Below the pieces are notes generated by a model. The model searched no databases, had not been told where the DNA came from, and saw only the letters and a list, made by a program, of their open reading frames with translations. Below are positions 19,985-31,011 of a stretch of DNA of 60,394 bases, in pieces. Each line of letters begins with the position of its first letter. Position 1 is the first letter of the stretch. The translations under genes were made by a program, and so were the position numbers. The DNA comes from Chara braunii (Eukaryota > Streptophyta > Charophyceae > Charales > Characeae). The DNA lies in NCBI GenBank assembly GCA_003427395.1, contig BFEA01000207.1, forward strand, positions 2,356,811 to 2,417,204, given 5' to 3'.

Positions 19985-20714
19985 AAGAATCGGCCATATG
20001 AATATTGATTCTTTAACATACTTTATGCTTCATGTTTTTTGCCCTATACTTTGTGAGCACTTACATAACAACTAACTCATAGCGGTGAAACCATAGAATC
20101 TTCGTTTGTTCCGAGTGTTTTTGTTTCCTACTCGTGTCCACTTCATATTGGCTTGTGTTGGCAAAATACATTCAAACTGCCTTGTGAGTCCTCCATAGTG
20201 TTTTGTCTCTCATTTGCAACGTATATCCACACAATATTTTTTAAGGTTCACCTTCACACTGATGTGATTCCCTTTTTTTTATTACTTTCTTTACAGTCGC
20301 TACTCACCTTGACGATTTGTTGTGGAGCCTCAGTATCATTTCATCGCAATCCCATCCTACCCTCATAACTATTCGTTTATTTTGTAGATGATCCCTTAGA
20401 GCTTTTTGTTTTGAGGGTTGTACCTGCCTTCCTAAAGACCATCCCTATGTATTCTTATACGATCGAGTTACACATGTTATTATATGAGAGACAAAAATGT
20501 TGTGCATAGTTTTATAGGGTTTGTGAGTTTGTGCCGTATGCATCTTCCAGACTTAGTACGTACAATATTTTTATTTAGCACATTGGCTTAGGCCCTTTAC
20601 GGCACAAACGGTCAACGACTTGCTGAATCCTCGCCAAAAGTAATTTCGAAGTGGGAAAGATTCAACGATTTTAAAGTTTTCTAAAATCGGGTTTCAACGA
20701 TTTAAAATGTGGTG
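19985..20714. other. Unassigned sequence
   Basis: A 71-codon ORF at 20,153-20,368 has no domain. No terminal repeats or RNA genes were seen. The right end grades into the GAAGATTTTGAAA-rich inverted repeat. Confidence 0.35.
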
Positions 20715-21560
20715 AAAATTATGAATGCCCCCCTTTTGGATAATGTTGAACATTATGAAAATTTGGGTATTGAAAATGTTGAATATTTTGAATGACCCCC
20801 TTACATCCTAATGCAAATATACGTTGAAGATTATGAAAACTTTGAAGTGGTGAAGATGCCGAAAATTCTGAACACCCCCCCGAGGCATCCGGATGAATTT
20901 TGACACTGAAGATTTTGAAAATTGTGAAGTGGTGAAGATGTTGAAAGTTATGAACCTCCCCCGCCTCCCCCTGTTTTGTTTTTCTTAAGCCTCCGGTCCT
21001 CCTTACGTCAGAAAACCTCAGGGGTACCAGTAGCACCGTTTCACGATGGGTACCGGTAGTACAGTGTGGAAAATCGAGCGGACCTCAAAAATGAAATTCG
21101 CGAAAAATAATTTGAAATAAACCGAATCGGGGCGGGGAATATTTCATGGTGAAAATGATTTTTTAAAAAAAATATTTTTCCCTGAAAGATCACGACCTTA
21201 TCTACGGACCATCAAATTTTCAGACATTTTAGTGAATTTTTATGAGCACAAAAAATCGGAAAAGTTGTCGTTTGTAAAATGGCGGGATTGGACCCGTCGG
21301 CCCCTCCGTACAACCCAGCGCCTCCGTACGGTCGCCGCCCCTCCGTACAACCCGACCCTAACTCACAGGGACTAGGGGTTTTCGGCGGCGGGGGGAGCGG
21401 TGGTTTAAGGAGGGGTTGTTCATTATTTTCAGCATCTTCACCACTTAGTGAATTTCAAAAATTATAGTTTAGTTATATATTAAAGTTGAAGTTTCTGAAA
21501 ACTTTGAAGTGGTGAAGATGCTGAAAAACCTGAACGCCCGCCCCTTCCCTCTGTTTTGTT
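20715..21560. mobile_element. Foldback-like element with GAAGTGGTGAAGATG arms
   Basis: The left part contains several tandem versions of a motif built on GAAGTGGTGAAGATG followed by (C/T)(C/T)GAAAxTxxTGAAC and a run of C (near 20,845-20,885 and 20,925-20,962). The right part holds the same motif inverted near 21,419-21,455 and direct again near 21,500-21,545. Between them are GTACCGGTAGTAC and GC-rich CCTCCGTAC repeats at 21,299-21,350. The layout suggests a foldback transposon or a nested MITE. Exact ends were not found. Confidence 0.5.
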
Positions 21561-22455
21561 TTATTTTGGGGGAGGCGTATTCAAAAATTAAGTACTTGTG
21601 TAAACGCTGCATATTAGTGAACCCGTTAACCACCTCTTCTTTAGGGTATTGCCTGACTATTAGGATTTACTCATTCGACTATTTGTTTTTGCCACGATTT
21701 GCCTCATTGAGACCATTTATTTTTCTTGGACGACATAAGATAGACATTTCCTCTTTGTTTTGGCTGGCACAAACTGGACATTGAACTTTATTTCTACGGA
21801 TTTTCTAGCTGCATTGCATGTTTTTCTTCATGGAGTTTACTCCAATGTTTTCGTGAGGGGATCTCCGAGGGGTGAGCCAGGGTTCTCGATCGAATCTGAC
21901 TGCGTTGGTCGACAGTCGTGGTTATTTGGTTATTTTGCCTATTCAGCCTGTGGGACCAGGCCCTGGCCTGACTCCACAGGACGTTTGCTTATTCTGTGCA
22001 GTCCAGTCATTCCCGGTACCACTGTCGATACCATCCCAGTCCAGTCTAGTCCAGTCAGTCCGCTGGGGGTATACCTAAGCTACAGTCTGCTTTCAACCAC
22101 ATTCTTCATTTGCACAGTTTCGAGTACGTGTTGGTTGAGTCTGCGTTAGAGTTGTGTGATCTCAATATCTCTCATCCTCATCCCTCCGTCTTGATCCTGA
22201 CGGACCGCCCTCCCGGCGGGTCCGTCACACTCGTATACGAGCGGGAATGATTCGAGCCCCCACCCATCTCTCCCCGCAACGTAGCTCAAACACTGCGAGC
22301 GTTGAAATCCCGAACAACGGGAAATGACGGAAGAAACAACGGCTGTCGAGGTGTCACAGCAGGACAATCTGACACATGTCAGGCGACAGGAAAAAGTGAC
22401 ACATGTATGCCTGCGTACGTTGTCGCAGGCGCGCGGTGTCTCGGCCTGTCGGGGC
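21561..22455. other. Unassigned sequence with overlapping ORFs
   Basis: The ORFs at 21,509-21,784, 21,760-22,149 and 22,302-22,754 overlap one another and minus-strand ORFs, and none shows a domain. Small CCAGTCCAGTCTAGTCCAGTCAG-type direct repeats lie near 22,035-22,060. This may be LTR sequence. Confidence 0.35.
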
Positions 22456-22569
22456 GTACCAGGCTCCCTGCTCACGAACCTCTGTGGCGTACCAAACTCC
22501 CTGCTCATGAACCTCCGCAGCCTACCAGACTCCCTGCTCACGAACCTTCGCGGCACGAACCTCTGTGGC
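22456..22569 (+). repeat. 33-bp minisatellite, about 3.5 copies
   Basis: The units 22,456-22,488, 22,489-22,521 and 22,522-22,554 each contain TACCA(G/A)(G/A)CTCCCTGCTCA and GAACCT blocks, followed by a half unit to 22,569. Because 33 is a multiple of three, several frames stay open on both strands over the array. That explains the long overlapping ORFs here. Confidence 0.92.
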
Positions 22570-23371
22570 GTAACAGGCGTACTCGGGTTGCACTCTGCTA
22601 TAGTACTAGTTATTTCGGCGCTCCCACAACGAAAGGATGGTTATGCGCCACTGGACTTTCCATTGGTCCACGCAGGCCTGGCGCCCTACTGTACAGCAGA
22701 GCACAATCAGCCTGTGTTTGTGATAGCCGTCGGGCTCGCCCAGGGCCGCGATAGTGAAAGAGCAACGCAATCTTTTTGACTACGAGCCAAGTCCCTGTAG
22801 TCAGGTTATGGGATAGGTACAATGAATGCAAAAACCTCAAAAGAAAGAATGTAAGGAAAATAAAATAAAAGGAGAGGAGAATAAATAAAAATGTAACTCT
22901 ACGTTTCGTACCTGCATTCGGATCCAAACCGCTACTTTTAGGAATGTCAAGTCCGATTGTCCTTAATAGTCGTGGCACTAGGGATTCTTTTTCTTCCTTT
23001 CTAATATTTTCCTTCTTATTATTGAGTCCTTCTAAATCTTTAGTTCCCCTTTTGTCTTTTCACAGGGGAACGAATAGTTCTTTTTTGAATCGTGATTATG
23101 AATGTGCAGTCTCGACTGGCCGGCCCTTCGTGTTTTAGTTGCCGAGAAAGTGACCTGCTAGGCCTCACTGTGTAGAACTCCAGAAAGAGGGGCAACCCAT
23201 GGAAGGTCATAAGCCTCCTCCTTGCCATCAGACATGGGTACCCATTAAGAGTAATTGGATAGTCCCCTAAAAAGGAAGGGAGAAGTCGGTCGGTATCCCG
23301 ATCATGGGACCACTTCGCACCAAGTTCAGTCTTTTCAGATCGAGTTGAAAAGACTACTGACACTGATCAAA
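22570..23371. other. Unassigned sequence
   Basis: Overlapping ORFs on both strands (22,610-22,978 and 23,040-23,363) lack domains. There is an A-rich stretch near 22,825-22,895. No repeats of note. Confidence 0.35.
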
Positions 23372-23380
23372 GTGGGCGCC

Positions 23381-23749
23381 TGTGTATCCGAGTCATCATG
23401 TTCGCGTTCAGTGACCGAACCCGAACGTTTGCGACCGAACACGAATAAACGCCAAAATCCTTTGAACGCATGTATAAAAACATTTAAGAAACAAAAAGAG
23501 TTCTCAAAAAAATCTGAAAAAATATATGCTATGTAAAATAATAATACAAACAACTTTTGCATGGGAGGTATACTTAAATTTGTAACCAAACTCGAGTTAA
23601 AAATAAAAAAACCTCCAAAAAAAGTTTATTATTATTTTTTTTAATAAAAAAAGTTTTCCGGGCGAACACGTTCAGGAGGCGTTCGATCGAACACCCGAAC
23701 ATGTTTGGATGTACGAAAAAATTCCGAACGTGTTCGGTGTGCTACACAG
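23381..23749 (+). mobile_element. MULE-like MITE, copy 3, with 9-bp target duplication
   Basis: The direct repeat GTGGGCGCC at 23,372-23,380 and 23,750-23,758 borders a 369-bp element. Its left end (TGTGTATCC...) and inverted right end (...GTGCTACACAG) are more diverged than in copies 1 and 2. The interior has the same order: GTTCG-rich palindromic part, AACGCCAAAATCCTTTGAACG, AT-rich centre with GAGTTAAAAAT, and a second CGAACACGTTC-rich part. Confidence 0.8.
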
Positions 23750-23758
23750 GTGGGCGCC

Positions 23759-26069
23759 TGTTTAAGTGACCGTTGGGTCTTAAGTGCTTTCTTTTTTTAC
23801 CACTATTGACTATAATGTTATTTTAATGTAGTCCAAATTTATTTTTTATTTAAAAAATGTTCCTAAACACTACGTTTTGAACGCAGGGAACGTGACATAC
23901 AGTGATTTTATAAAAAGGAGATGTTGTCATATTACTTACTATTGGTCAACCAGTGTATGATCAAGGATATTCTTGGTACCTATAAGTTGGGACAGTCGCG
24001 TTGGGAGGCGACGTGTTCAGGCCGCGATCATTTTGAGCTTTGATGTTAAGTGTGTCGTGTGTACTGCGTAAGTGCAGCTAGTTGTTGTTGTTTTAGACGC
24101 TGGATGTCATGGGAAAAGTGACTATATCGTGCCGAAAAGGGATGAAGGGTTACATGCCTGACTGTTGGAGGCTCTTGGTACTCAGAGGGACTGGGACTCA
24201 GAGGGAGAAAGAGAGGAGAGTGACGTGGAAACTCGATCCTAACACGGGCAAGAACAGTAGCGATGAGACCACTCGCCCACGGGACTAGTTGAGTCAATGG
24301 AGGACGGCCTTGAGGTAAGCTCACGTTCGGAAAGACACAGAGGTTATGAGACGGTTACAGATTATGAGAGAAAGCATCGACAAAACATGCAAGGTACTTG
24401 CTACTCGTGTGTGTGAAGTCACCTCTTGGATTTGGGAGAGAGAGACATGCGCATTGAAGGGGGGATCTTCTTTTTTTTATGCCTTGTTCTGTATGCACCA
24501 CCCGTCACGATCGCTTCAACTCTTGTTAAGATGAGAAGAGAGAGACCGTGTAATCGAGATATCATTGGTACTCAAGTATAGAAAAAGAGACATTTGCGAG
24601 AATGGAGGGCAACTAAAGCAAGGAAGATTCATTGACATCATCTCTACCGCTTTAGTCACAATGTGATTAACTACGACGTTGAGTCTATGAAACGTCTATA
24701 AATTGTAAGAATAACATGAACACTGGGTATGAGCAACATTTATAGAGAAGGAAAGTCAAACTGGCATAAGTCACTCATAAAAGGTGTATATATAGTGAAT
24801 TTTATTGACATCACCTGCTTCTATATTGGACTAGCTCACGATGATTAAGGTAGCGAGGTGGCTATGAGCAGCTGACAAGTGTCATAAACAGACAAGGAAG
24901 AGGGAAGTCAGGTTTCAGTAGAAGTGTTGTGCGAGAAGACGGCGTGGTAGACGTCATCTCTTTCGTGCAAAGGTGGTGAGCACGGCGAGAATGTAAAGGA
25001 GGCACATGGTATGTGAGCAACAATGAGATGTAGAGGAAAAAAATTAGGAGAAGTGTTGTGAGAAGTTTGGCGTACGACTGTTAAGAGTTTTACCTTTGCA
25101 AAAACCACTTGCCTTCATCTCATGTTTAATGGGTAAATTTTGGATCGTTGAAAGAGAGCAGTGACTCCTCACTATCGACTGACATTTCACCAGAAAAAGT
25201 GATCAGTTATGTGCAAGCTAAGGTTGAACTTGTAAGATAAGACTCTGACTACTACTACATCCTCGCCCCCTTTTCCTTCCTATTTGTTTCCAGGTTCCTC
25301 TGCTTACGACCTTGTACAGTTTTTTGACTCAGTTTCAATATATGATTGGTCGTTTTTGTTAAGTCAAGGAAGAAAATTTTCCTTCTGGAGTTAATGACAA
25401 GTCCAACTCTGTTTGGGTGTGTTTAGCCGACCTTGATTTAATTAAGTGAAGAAAGTTCATCTACTGGAATGAGTCATTAGATTTCAAGCCTGACAGATTG
25501 GATGAAAGTCCGAACTTCTTCTTCTGAGGGAGATATATTTTGGCGATCCTTAAGGAAGAGAAAATTTGCATGTCCTCATGTTCAAATAAATATTTTTTTT
25601 AATTGATGAATAAAAAATAGAAAATTAAAAAAAAAATTATTTACCTGCTCGTTAAATTTTTACTTGATGGTGATTAATCTAAGATAAGCCATTCGGAGCG
25701 TTTCGGCAGGAGAGCAAATTGGGGTCAGTCATCACTTGTGTTTATCATTCATATTTTCCATTGCTTTATCGTTCGCGGTCTCTTTGTCTCCATGCTGTGA
25801 TAATTAGCGAACAACGATTGACAAAGTGCAACGTTGCATTCTATCGACAGTAGTCATCCGTGTTATCTCTTTATAGTATATAAACAGAGGTTGCGTTCGA
25901 CAACACTATGTGTTGTATGCTTGTGGAAGAGGTTCCTGATAATGTTGCGTTATAAAACAGACTGCAATCTCTTTTAGAATAGTGATGATGGGAACAAAGC
26001 AACTCTCTGTAAGACCTCAATACCTTTTGTACACGGGGACTATTAAACATGACATTCGACGCATTTTCA
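23759..26069. other. Unassigned sequence, about 2.3 kb
   Basis: Only short ORFs without domains occur (for example 24,046-24,324 and 24,908-25,108 on the minus strand). A weak direct repeat relates AAGGAAGAAAATTTTCCTTCTGGAGT (near 25,367) to a similar phrase near 25,444. There is a short AT-only stretch at 25,585-25,640. It may be old LTR or intergenic DNA. Confidence 0.35.
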
Positions 26070-26420
26070 GTGAGACTGTGATCTGTATATATATATTGTG
26101 AAATCTATGTTCAAATATATTGAAATATAGAAAGATCTATTATATAAAAATAAAATGTATATATAGAGAATATCATCATAATAGAAATATGGATATAAGA
26201 ATAATAGATTCTTTCATACTTTATCTTGCTTAATTAATATAAGAACCTGACTTAATTCAAGAATACATATTCTATTCACCATCTTGATACTTTTAGAATA
26301 TATATTCTTCTTTATAGACTCTATTTCTATTTTTATTATATAAATATTCTCATTATGTATACTTATTACGATTAAAACAAAACATGTATACATCAATAAA
26401 TACTATAATGAAAAATGAAC
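26070..26420. repeat. AT-rich island with partial inverted repeat
   Basis: Base composition is almost entirely A and T over about 350 bp. The segment at 26,164-26,215 (GAGAATAT...ATAATAGAAATA) is partly complementary to 26,300-26,355 (TATTTCTATTTTTATTATATAAATATTCTC in pieces), so the island can fold back. Small minus-strand ORFs here reflect composition. It could be a decayed MITE. Confidence 0.5.
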
Positions 26421-26540
26421 CTTCTAGTAATTTATCCAAGGTATAAACAGGAACTGGGCAAGATTTGGAGACAAACTCACTATGAATAAATACACAATGT
26501 ATTACGCAACGCATCTCACTTGTTTCATTAATGAGACGGA

Positions 26541-26563
26541 AAAAAAGAAAGAAAGAAAGAAAG
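26541..26563 (+). repeat. (AAAG)n microsatellite
   Basis: A short AAAAAAGAAAGAAAGAAAG run ends at GCGGC. From here to 27,157 I see no feature beyond scattered TAGTATTAT-type phrases. Confidence 0.85.
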
Positions 26564-27157
26564 CGGCAAGCCACTTACTTTGCGTGTACTTTCAATTCTA
26601 ATTTGCTGGATTGATCGATGCTGAGGCTTTCTTTTACGTATGTATTGTATGGTCGGTCTTATGAAGTTATTTGAGTGAGATCTACTTTTAGTACTATTCA
26701 TGTAGATAATTATTGCTAGTATTATCTGTGAGTTTTATCCGGACAGGATAGATTGTATGAAAATTATTCGTGTATTATTTGTACAGTGCTTACCGCTAAC
26801 TGGGCGTAGTCCACAAATTGAACATGAATCTGTCAGTTACGTTACCCCGTGTAGTATCTGAGCGAGAAAACTACTAGTACAGTTATGTGTAGCCGGAGGG
26901 AGACAAACCGTCGTTGAAGGTACTCTATGTACTATTAGAAGTGCAGACCGCTATCAATGGTACTCACTTGCATTTCATCTTACAAGTATAGGCGAATTGT
27001 GCGCAACTTGCCCATAATTAGATATTGAAGTAACCCAACTCACAGAATCACTGCTTCTGTATTAATGTTAATTATTGCAAGCTAAATTTTATTTAGTCTT
27101 AATTTGTCTTAGATACTTTACTCTGTCACCTAATAGGGAAGTAGAGCAAGCACTCGA

Positions 27158-27262
27158 TGAAGTTTGAACAGGTCAAAGTTCTCTATGAAGTCTGAACAGG
27201 TCAAAGTTCTCTATGAAGTCTGAACAGGTCGAAGTTCTCTATGAAGTCTGAACAGGTCGAAG
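27158..27262 (+). repeat. 28-bp tandem repeat, nearly four copies
   Basis: Units beginning TGAAGT(T/C)TGAACAGGTC start at 27,158, 27,186, 27,214 and 27,242. They are joined by AAAGTTCTCTA or GAAGTTCTCTA. The units are nearly identical, so the array is recent. The fourth unit is incomplete and runs into non-repeated sequence. Confidence 0.95.
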
Positions 27263-27542
27263 CACATTATAGACTGTTCAGACTGCAAAGATGCTTGCCT
27301 CGACAGATTTGTGAACTCAAATATTGAGAATAATATGTGCATAGGCCACTTGGAGGTTGGTAGCAAGCAATGCATTGAAAGTTTTGTGGTAGGCAATTAT
27401 GTCAGGAGTTCTAGCTATAATTTGTTCGTTGAGAAACTAACAATGAGAAAATTTCACTACCTTGGCAGCGGATTGTTGATGAATATTTCAACTACAGGCA
27501 AATCGTCATGAGCCCTTTGCATCCCATGTTAGCAGTCCATTA

Positions 27543-27887
27543 TTGGCAATGAACATGAATGAACATCCCTATATACCTTATAGTATTTCACCCAAAGGTC
27601 ACTGCAGTGAGATTTTACAGAGGAGGGAAAATGATGGGAAGCGGGAATACACTAGAGATCCATTGCACATTTCACCAAGACAGAGTGAAAGGTTGAGACG
27701 AGAAAATCGTTTTGACATTCAGGGCCACATTAAGTTAATGAGAGAACAAACAGTAAAATTAATAAACAACCAGAAGTTCATTGAATATGTCATATATTTT
27801 CATAGATCGGACGAGAAATTACACAACACGCTCTCAGCCATTGAGGCTGTTGATCGAGCAAGAGGGATCACCAATATCCAACAATAA
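27543..27887 (+). CDS. Unrecognised 114-codon ORF with duplicated-domain partner
   Basis: The frame opens MAMNMNEHPYIPYSISPKGH and runs to a stop at 27,885-27,887. Its second half is charged (DPLHISPRQSERLRRENR), then has TVKLINNQKFIEYVIYFHRS and KLHNTLSAIEAVDRARG. This last part aligns without gaps to part of the ORF at 28,084-28,338, with about 10 identities in 39 positions and many conservative changes. No known family was recognised and there is no signal peptide or membrane segment. It may be one exon of a split gene or part of a decayed element. The upstream ORF at 27,311-27,511 is unrelated. Confidence 0.35.
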   Translation: MAMNMNEHPYIPYSISPKGHCSEILQRRENDGKREYTRDPLHISPRQSERLRRENRFDIQGHIKLMREQTVKLINNQKFIEYVIYFHRSDEKLHNTLSAIEAVDRARGITNIQQ

Positions 27888-28083
27888 CTCTACCCTAACA
27901 GTGAGTCCGGTCTGTTTATCTAACTTCAAGTGACTAACTAAGAAAAAATCACAGTGTCGTTGATGATGGATAAACCTGCTTGGTAGCACCAGTTGTTTGA
28001 AATCTCAATTCGAGAAAAGGGAGAAATGAGAAAGAAGAAATGTCTTACGCATAACATGTAGGACACAATGAAAGAGATTAGAC

Positions 28084-28338
28084 ATGTGGAAGGACACTAA
28101 GGCATACTACATTGCATCACTCAAGAATCAAAAGAGACAAATAACACTCAACATTGTCAAAAAACAGTCCATAATCGAGTACATAGTGTGTTATCAGAAT
28201 CAAAACGACAAAACGATCAGTACAGCCACATCATTTGAGACAGTCGAGACCTACCTTTATTCAGTCATCGCATATATCAGTTTCAATCAGACAGTGTTCT
28301 CATCAGAGATATTCATATTAGTTTTAATATTTATCTAG
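28084..28338 (+). CDS. Unrecognised ORF, second copy of the 27.7-kb module
   Basis: The frame opens MWKDTKAYYIASLKNQKRQ, then ITLNIVKKQSIIEYIVCYQN and KTISTATSFETVETYL, followed by a hydrophobic tail. The middle aligns to the ORF at 27,543-27,887: both have T, Q, I-E-Y, K, T and E-x-V at matching places. The hydrophobic end (SEIFILVLIFI) could be a membrane segment or read-through of an intron. Function unknown. Confidence 0.3.
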   Translation: MWKDTKAYYIASLKNQKRQITLNIVKKQSIIEYIVCYQNQNDKTISTATSFETVETYLYSVIAYISFNQTVFSSEIFILVLIFI

Positions 28339-28390
28339 AAACATGAGTATTGTTCAATAACTTCAATCCTTTCTGGTCGATGGGTAAATT

Positions 28391-28615
28391 TTGACCAACC
28401 TCAACCAGATTGCTTTCACTGACGCCTTTCAGTATCAATATGTCAATGCAGTTGGGTTCAGGCAAGAAGATCTGTCAATCTTCGTGGTCCTCACTGAGTT
28501 TGCAGAAGGTGGTATTCATGATTTGAGGATCTATGTGAAAAAAAGCAAGAAAACTCATGAGCATTATGATTCAGTCTGGATCTCAACAGCCAATTATCTT
28601 GAGGAGAGAGAGTGA
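28391..28615 (+). CDS. Unrecognised ORF 3 of the 27.5-28.7 kb patch
   Basis: It reads FTDAFQYQYVNAVGFRQEDL, then IFVVLTEFAEGGIHDLRIYV, then SVWISTANYLEERE before a TGA. In the same frame after the stop it continues ELDESDTKLIRSFGPKLYTN and PRPPVPFFLIDGSVG to about 28,720, so the stop probably interrupts a longer frame. Composition is balanced and protein-like. I cannot name a family. Together with its two neighbours it is the best candidate in the window for non-retroelement coding sequence. Confidence 0.35.
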   Translation: MTNLNQIAFTDAFQYQYVNAVGFRQEDLSIFVVLTEFAEGGIHDLRIYVKKSKKTHEHYDSVWISTANYLEERE

Positions 28616-28724
28616 GAGCTTGATGAGAGTGACACAAAATTGATCCGTAGCTTTGGACCCAAGCTATATACTAATTACCCCAGGCCTCCAGTTCCTTTTT
28701 TTCTCATAGATGGCTCTGTTGGGG

Positions 28725-29590
28725 TGACTCGGTTGACTTGGCCAAGAGGTATATCTCCCTTGCAGAGATTCACTATGAGGCAGTGACTGCACCTTCAGAG
28801 TCTTGACATCTAAGACACAAAATTTTCTCCAAGCCATATCTTCTTACTCTGTGGGAGGAGTTTTATGCTATGTTTGACTTTCGTATCTTTGGCCTTGGAT
28901 GAACGTATTCAAAATTTGCAGGGTTTAGGCGACCCTAAATGTCTAGGCCATAATCTCGGGAAGTACATAGACGTGGCCCAAAGCACAAGAGACGCATAGT
29001 CAAATGAGGGATCGAGGATGCGATTTGAGAAGGATGAGTGAGGACTTCTAACAAGTGTTGGCAATGCCTATTTGTCTGTACTTTATAAGATTATTATGAG
29101 TCTCCACCTCCCCTCATTTATCTTCTCTTTGCCTTGAGGCAGTCAGTCCTGGTTCGTTTGCATTGACTTTGCTTGAGATTATGTTTCCCGATGATTTTAT
29201 CACAATTATCAAAATTCATAAATTGACAAACCTGATACATGCATGGAATGTTTGAATTTTATAATTATTATTTGCATGATCTTTGTTGTTGCGAATCATA
29301 ATAAAAGATTAATAAGATCGTGGATCGACAAAGACCGTAATTAAATAGTCTTGCTCAAAGTCGGACGCACACAACGGGAAGGGATTTGTTTTACTTAATT
29401 TATTTATTTATCGCAAAAAACTTCAAAATCCTGCGTGACAGCCTGCTGCCTTTCTGGTCGTCAGAAGTGGCCTGGCTGAGAAAAATACAATTTTATGCAT
29501 AAGCGCCAAGGCCAAGGTCGCTGCACGTGCGCACTCCACTCGCTCTACTGAACCGCTGCCCCGCCCCGCCCCCCTTACAGATTACATATA
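28725..29590. other. Unassigned sequence
   Basis: No ORF above 60 codons and no repeats of note. It includes an AT-rich part at 29,200-29,420. Confidence 0.4.
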
Positions 29591-29599
29591 TCAAGATTC

Positions 29600-29705
29600 A
29601 GGATGCATGCTGTTGTCAGAATTTGAACCTAGGTAGCTACTGCTCATGCGCATGCGTAGCCAGTGCTCTAACACATTGGTCACAACCATAGTGTGAGTTG
29701 GAAGT
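29600..29705 (-). mobile_element. Possible tRNA-derived SINE head
   Basis: On the minus strand the stretch contains TTAGAGCACTGGCTACG, like the D-arm region after a pol III A-box. About 30 bases later it has AGGTTCAAATTC, close to the B-box GGTTCRANNCC. No complete cloverleaf can be drawn, so it is not a functional tRNA. No tail or target duplication was found. Confidence 0.35.
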
Positions 29706-29849
29706 GCGACATGTTGGAGTTGAAGAGTGCTACGCCAACTATTGGTGGACGAGCAGCGAGCAGTGGACAACGAGCGTGAAGCTAGGTGTTGCCTGCAGAA
29801 GTGACCATCTTCTGTGCCACGTGGAAGGCTGTTGGGGGGCTGAAGATTG

Positions 29850-30050
29850 AAAACCCCTCTGGCTAGCGAGCTGAGCCACAGTCATTTATTTACTCATTAT
29901 TTTTTTACTGTTGCAGCAGTCGTTCAAGATCCCCTCTGGCTAGGGGTTTGAGCGAATGTGGTTCAAGAACGCAGCGAACCTTCGATCATCATCATTATTT
30001 ATTTTTTATTGTTGCGGCAGCAAGCCGGCAGTACCTTGAAGGCCAATATC
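29850..30050 (+). repeat. Diverged direct duplication
   Basis: CCCCTCTGGCTAG occurs near 29,856 and again near 29,933. Each is followed by GAGC-rich sequence and then a TTATTTATT...ACTGTTGC(A/G)GCAG block near 29,890-29,920 and 29,992-30,020. Two degenerate copies of roughly 80-95 bp. Confidence 0.6.
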
Positions 30051-30114
30051 TTATGGATCTAGGTAGTATTATCTGCTCTTGGCCAACCAAAAGCTTGGTA
30101 TCACCTCTTTTTCA

Positions 30115-30580
30115 CTAACCCATTCTCCCCCCCCTCTCTTTTTCCCCTCCACCCTCTAATTATCTTTTTCTAACTCTGCCACTAATCCCTCACTCTACCT
30201 AGTTCTCCTTTCTTCTTTTCTCGACTTCTCTCCCCTTCTTCCCACTACTCTCTCATATCCCTCCCTCTCCTCTTCTCCTCACTCACTCACTCTTTTCCAC
30301 TAATCTTCTTTTCTGCTTTTCACCTTTCTCATCTTGTTTTCTCCCATTATCTCACCGTCCCCTTCTCCTTTGTTCCTCCTACTACAACCCATCATCCCTC
30401 TCACCCACATTTCAAACTTTCTTTATTTCTCCCCTCTCTTTCACTTTTCTCACCTCTTTCTCACCCTCCCCCCCAACTTCAAAATTTTCTCTTTTTCTAT
30501 TTTGTTATTTTCTTTGATTTATATTTTCTTCTTTTTTCAAAAATATGAATTATCTTCTCACCTCCTTCTTTTTTTTTTGA
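30115..30580 (+). repeat. Long polypyrimidine tract
   Basis: The plus strand is overwhelmingly C and T for about 450 bp, with C-runs such as CCCCCCCCTCTCTTTTTCCCC, few G residues, and a T-rich end. The ORFs across it are composition artefacts. Mirror-like tracts of this kind can adopt triplex DNA, but no function is implied here. Confidence 0.8.
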
Positions 30581-30611
30581 CTTGTTTTTTATAATTATTC
30601 TGAAAATTCAT

Positions 30612-30653
30612 GGGCAACCAGAATGACCCGGGTCCACTTGCCCGGCCGGACAA

Positions 30654-30716
<63 letters not shown>

Positions 30717-30945
30717 ATATAATTTTTTATTTGAAAATTTTATTTTAAATTTGGTAAAAAAATTCGATTTGACCCTAAGGCAAAAGTTGTTCAGTTTATT
30801 TTTCTGCATAACATAGTTTTTTTTTGGATCTTTTGGATTTTTTATTTTTTTATTTTTTTTGGTTGGGAACTTCTCTAGTCCTTGTACGGTCGGGCCGCCC
30901 AGGAAAATAGGGTGACCTGGGCGGCCCGACTGGTAGCCTAGGAAA
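30612..30945 (+). mobile_element. MITE with CCCGGxxxGGACAA-type ends, copy A
   Basis: The left end reads GGGCAACCAGAATGACCCGG. The right end, on the opposite strand, reads GGCTACCAGTCGGGCCGCCC, a related inverted terminus. The interior holds an (AAAT)n run and a block near 30,770-30,815 (GACCCTAAGGCAAAAGTTGT, then GTTCAGTTTATTTTTCTGCA). The same block appears inverted in copy B at about 31,781-31,830. No coding capacity. Confidence 0.65.
30652..30719 (+). repeat. (AAAT)n microsatellite
   Basis: About 17 uninterrupted AAAT units lie inside MITE copy A. Copy B lacks the run, so it expanded after the two copies separated. Confidence 0.97.
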
Positions 30946-31011
30946 ATTCCTAATTTCTTTGTGGCACCCTCAAATCTGGTTCGGACTTTAGTCATTCTTG
31001 CTTTCGGCGCA

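Noticed and set aside
21279-21467. Proline-rich small protein
   Set aside because: It is a translation of CCTCCGTAC-type repeats inside a foldback-like element.
26214-26574. Minus-strand ORFs in AT-rich DNA as organelle-derived genes
   Set aside because: The sequence is low-complexity AT with a foldback. I recognised no organelle gene.
30334-30594. Ser/Pro/Leu/Phe-rich ORF
   Set aside because: It lies wholly in a polypyrimidine tract that excludes most stop codons by composition.
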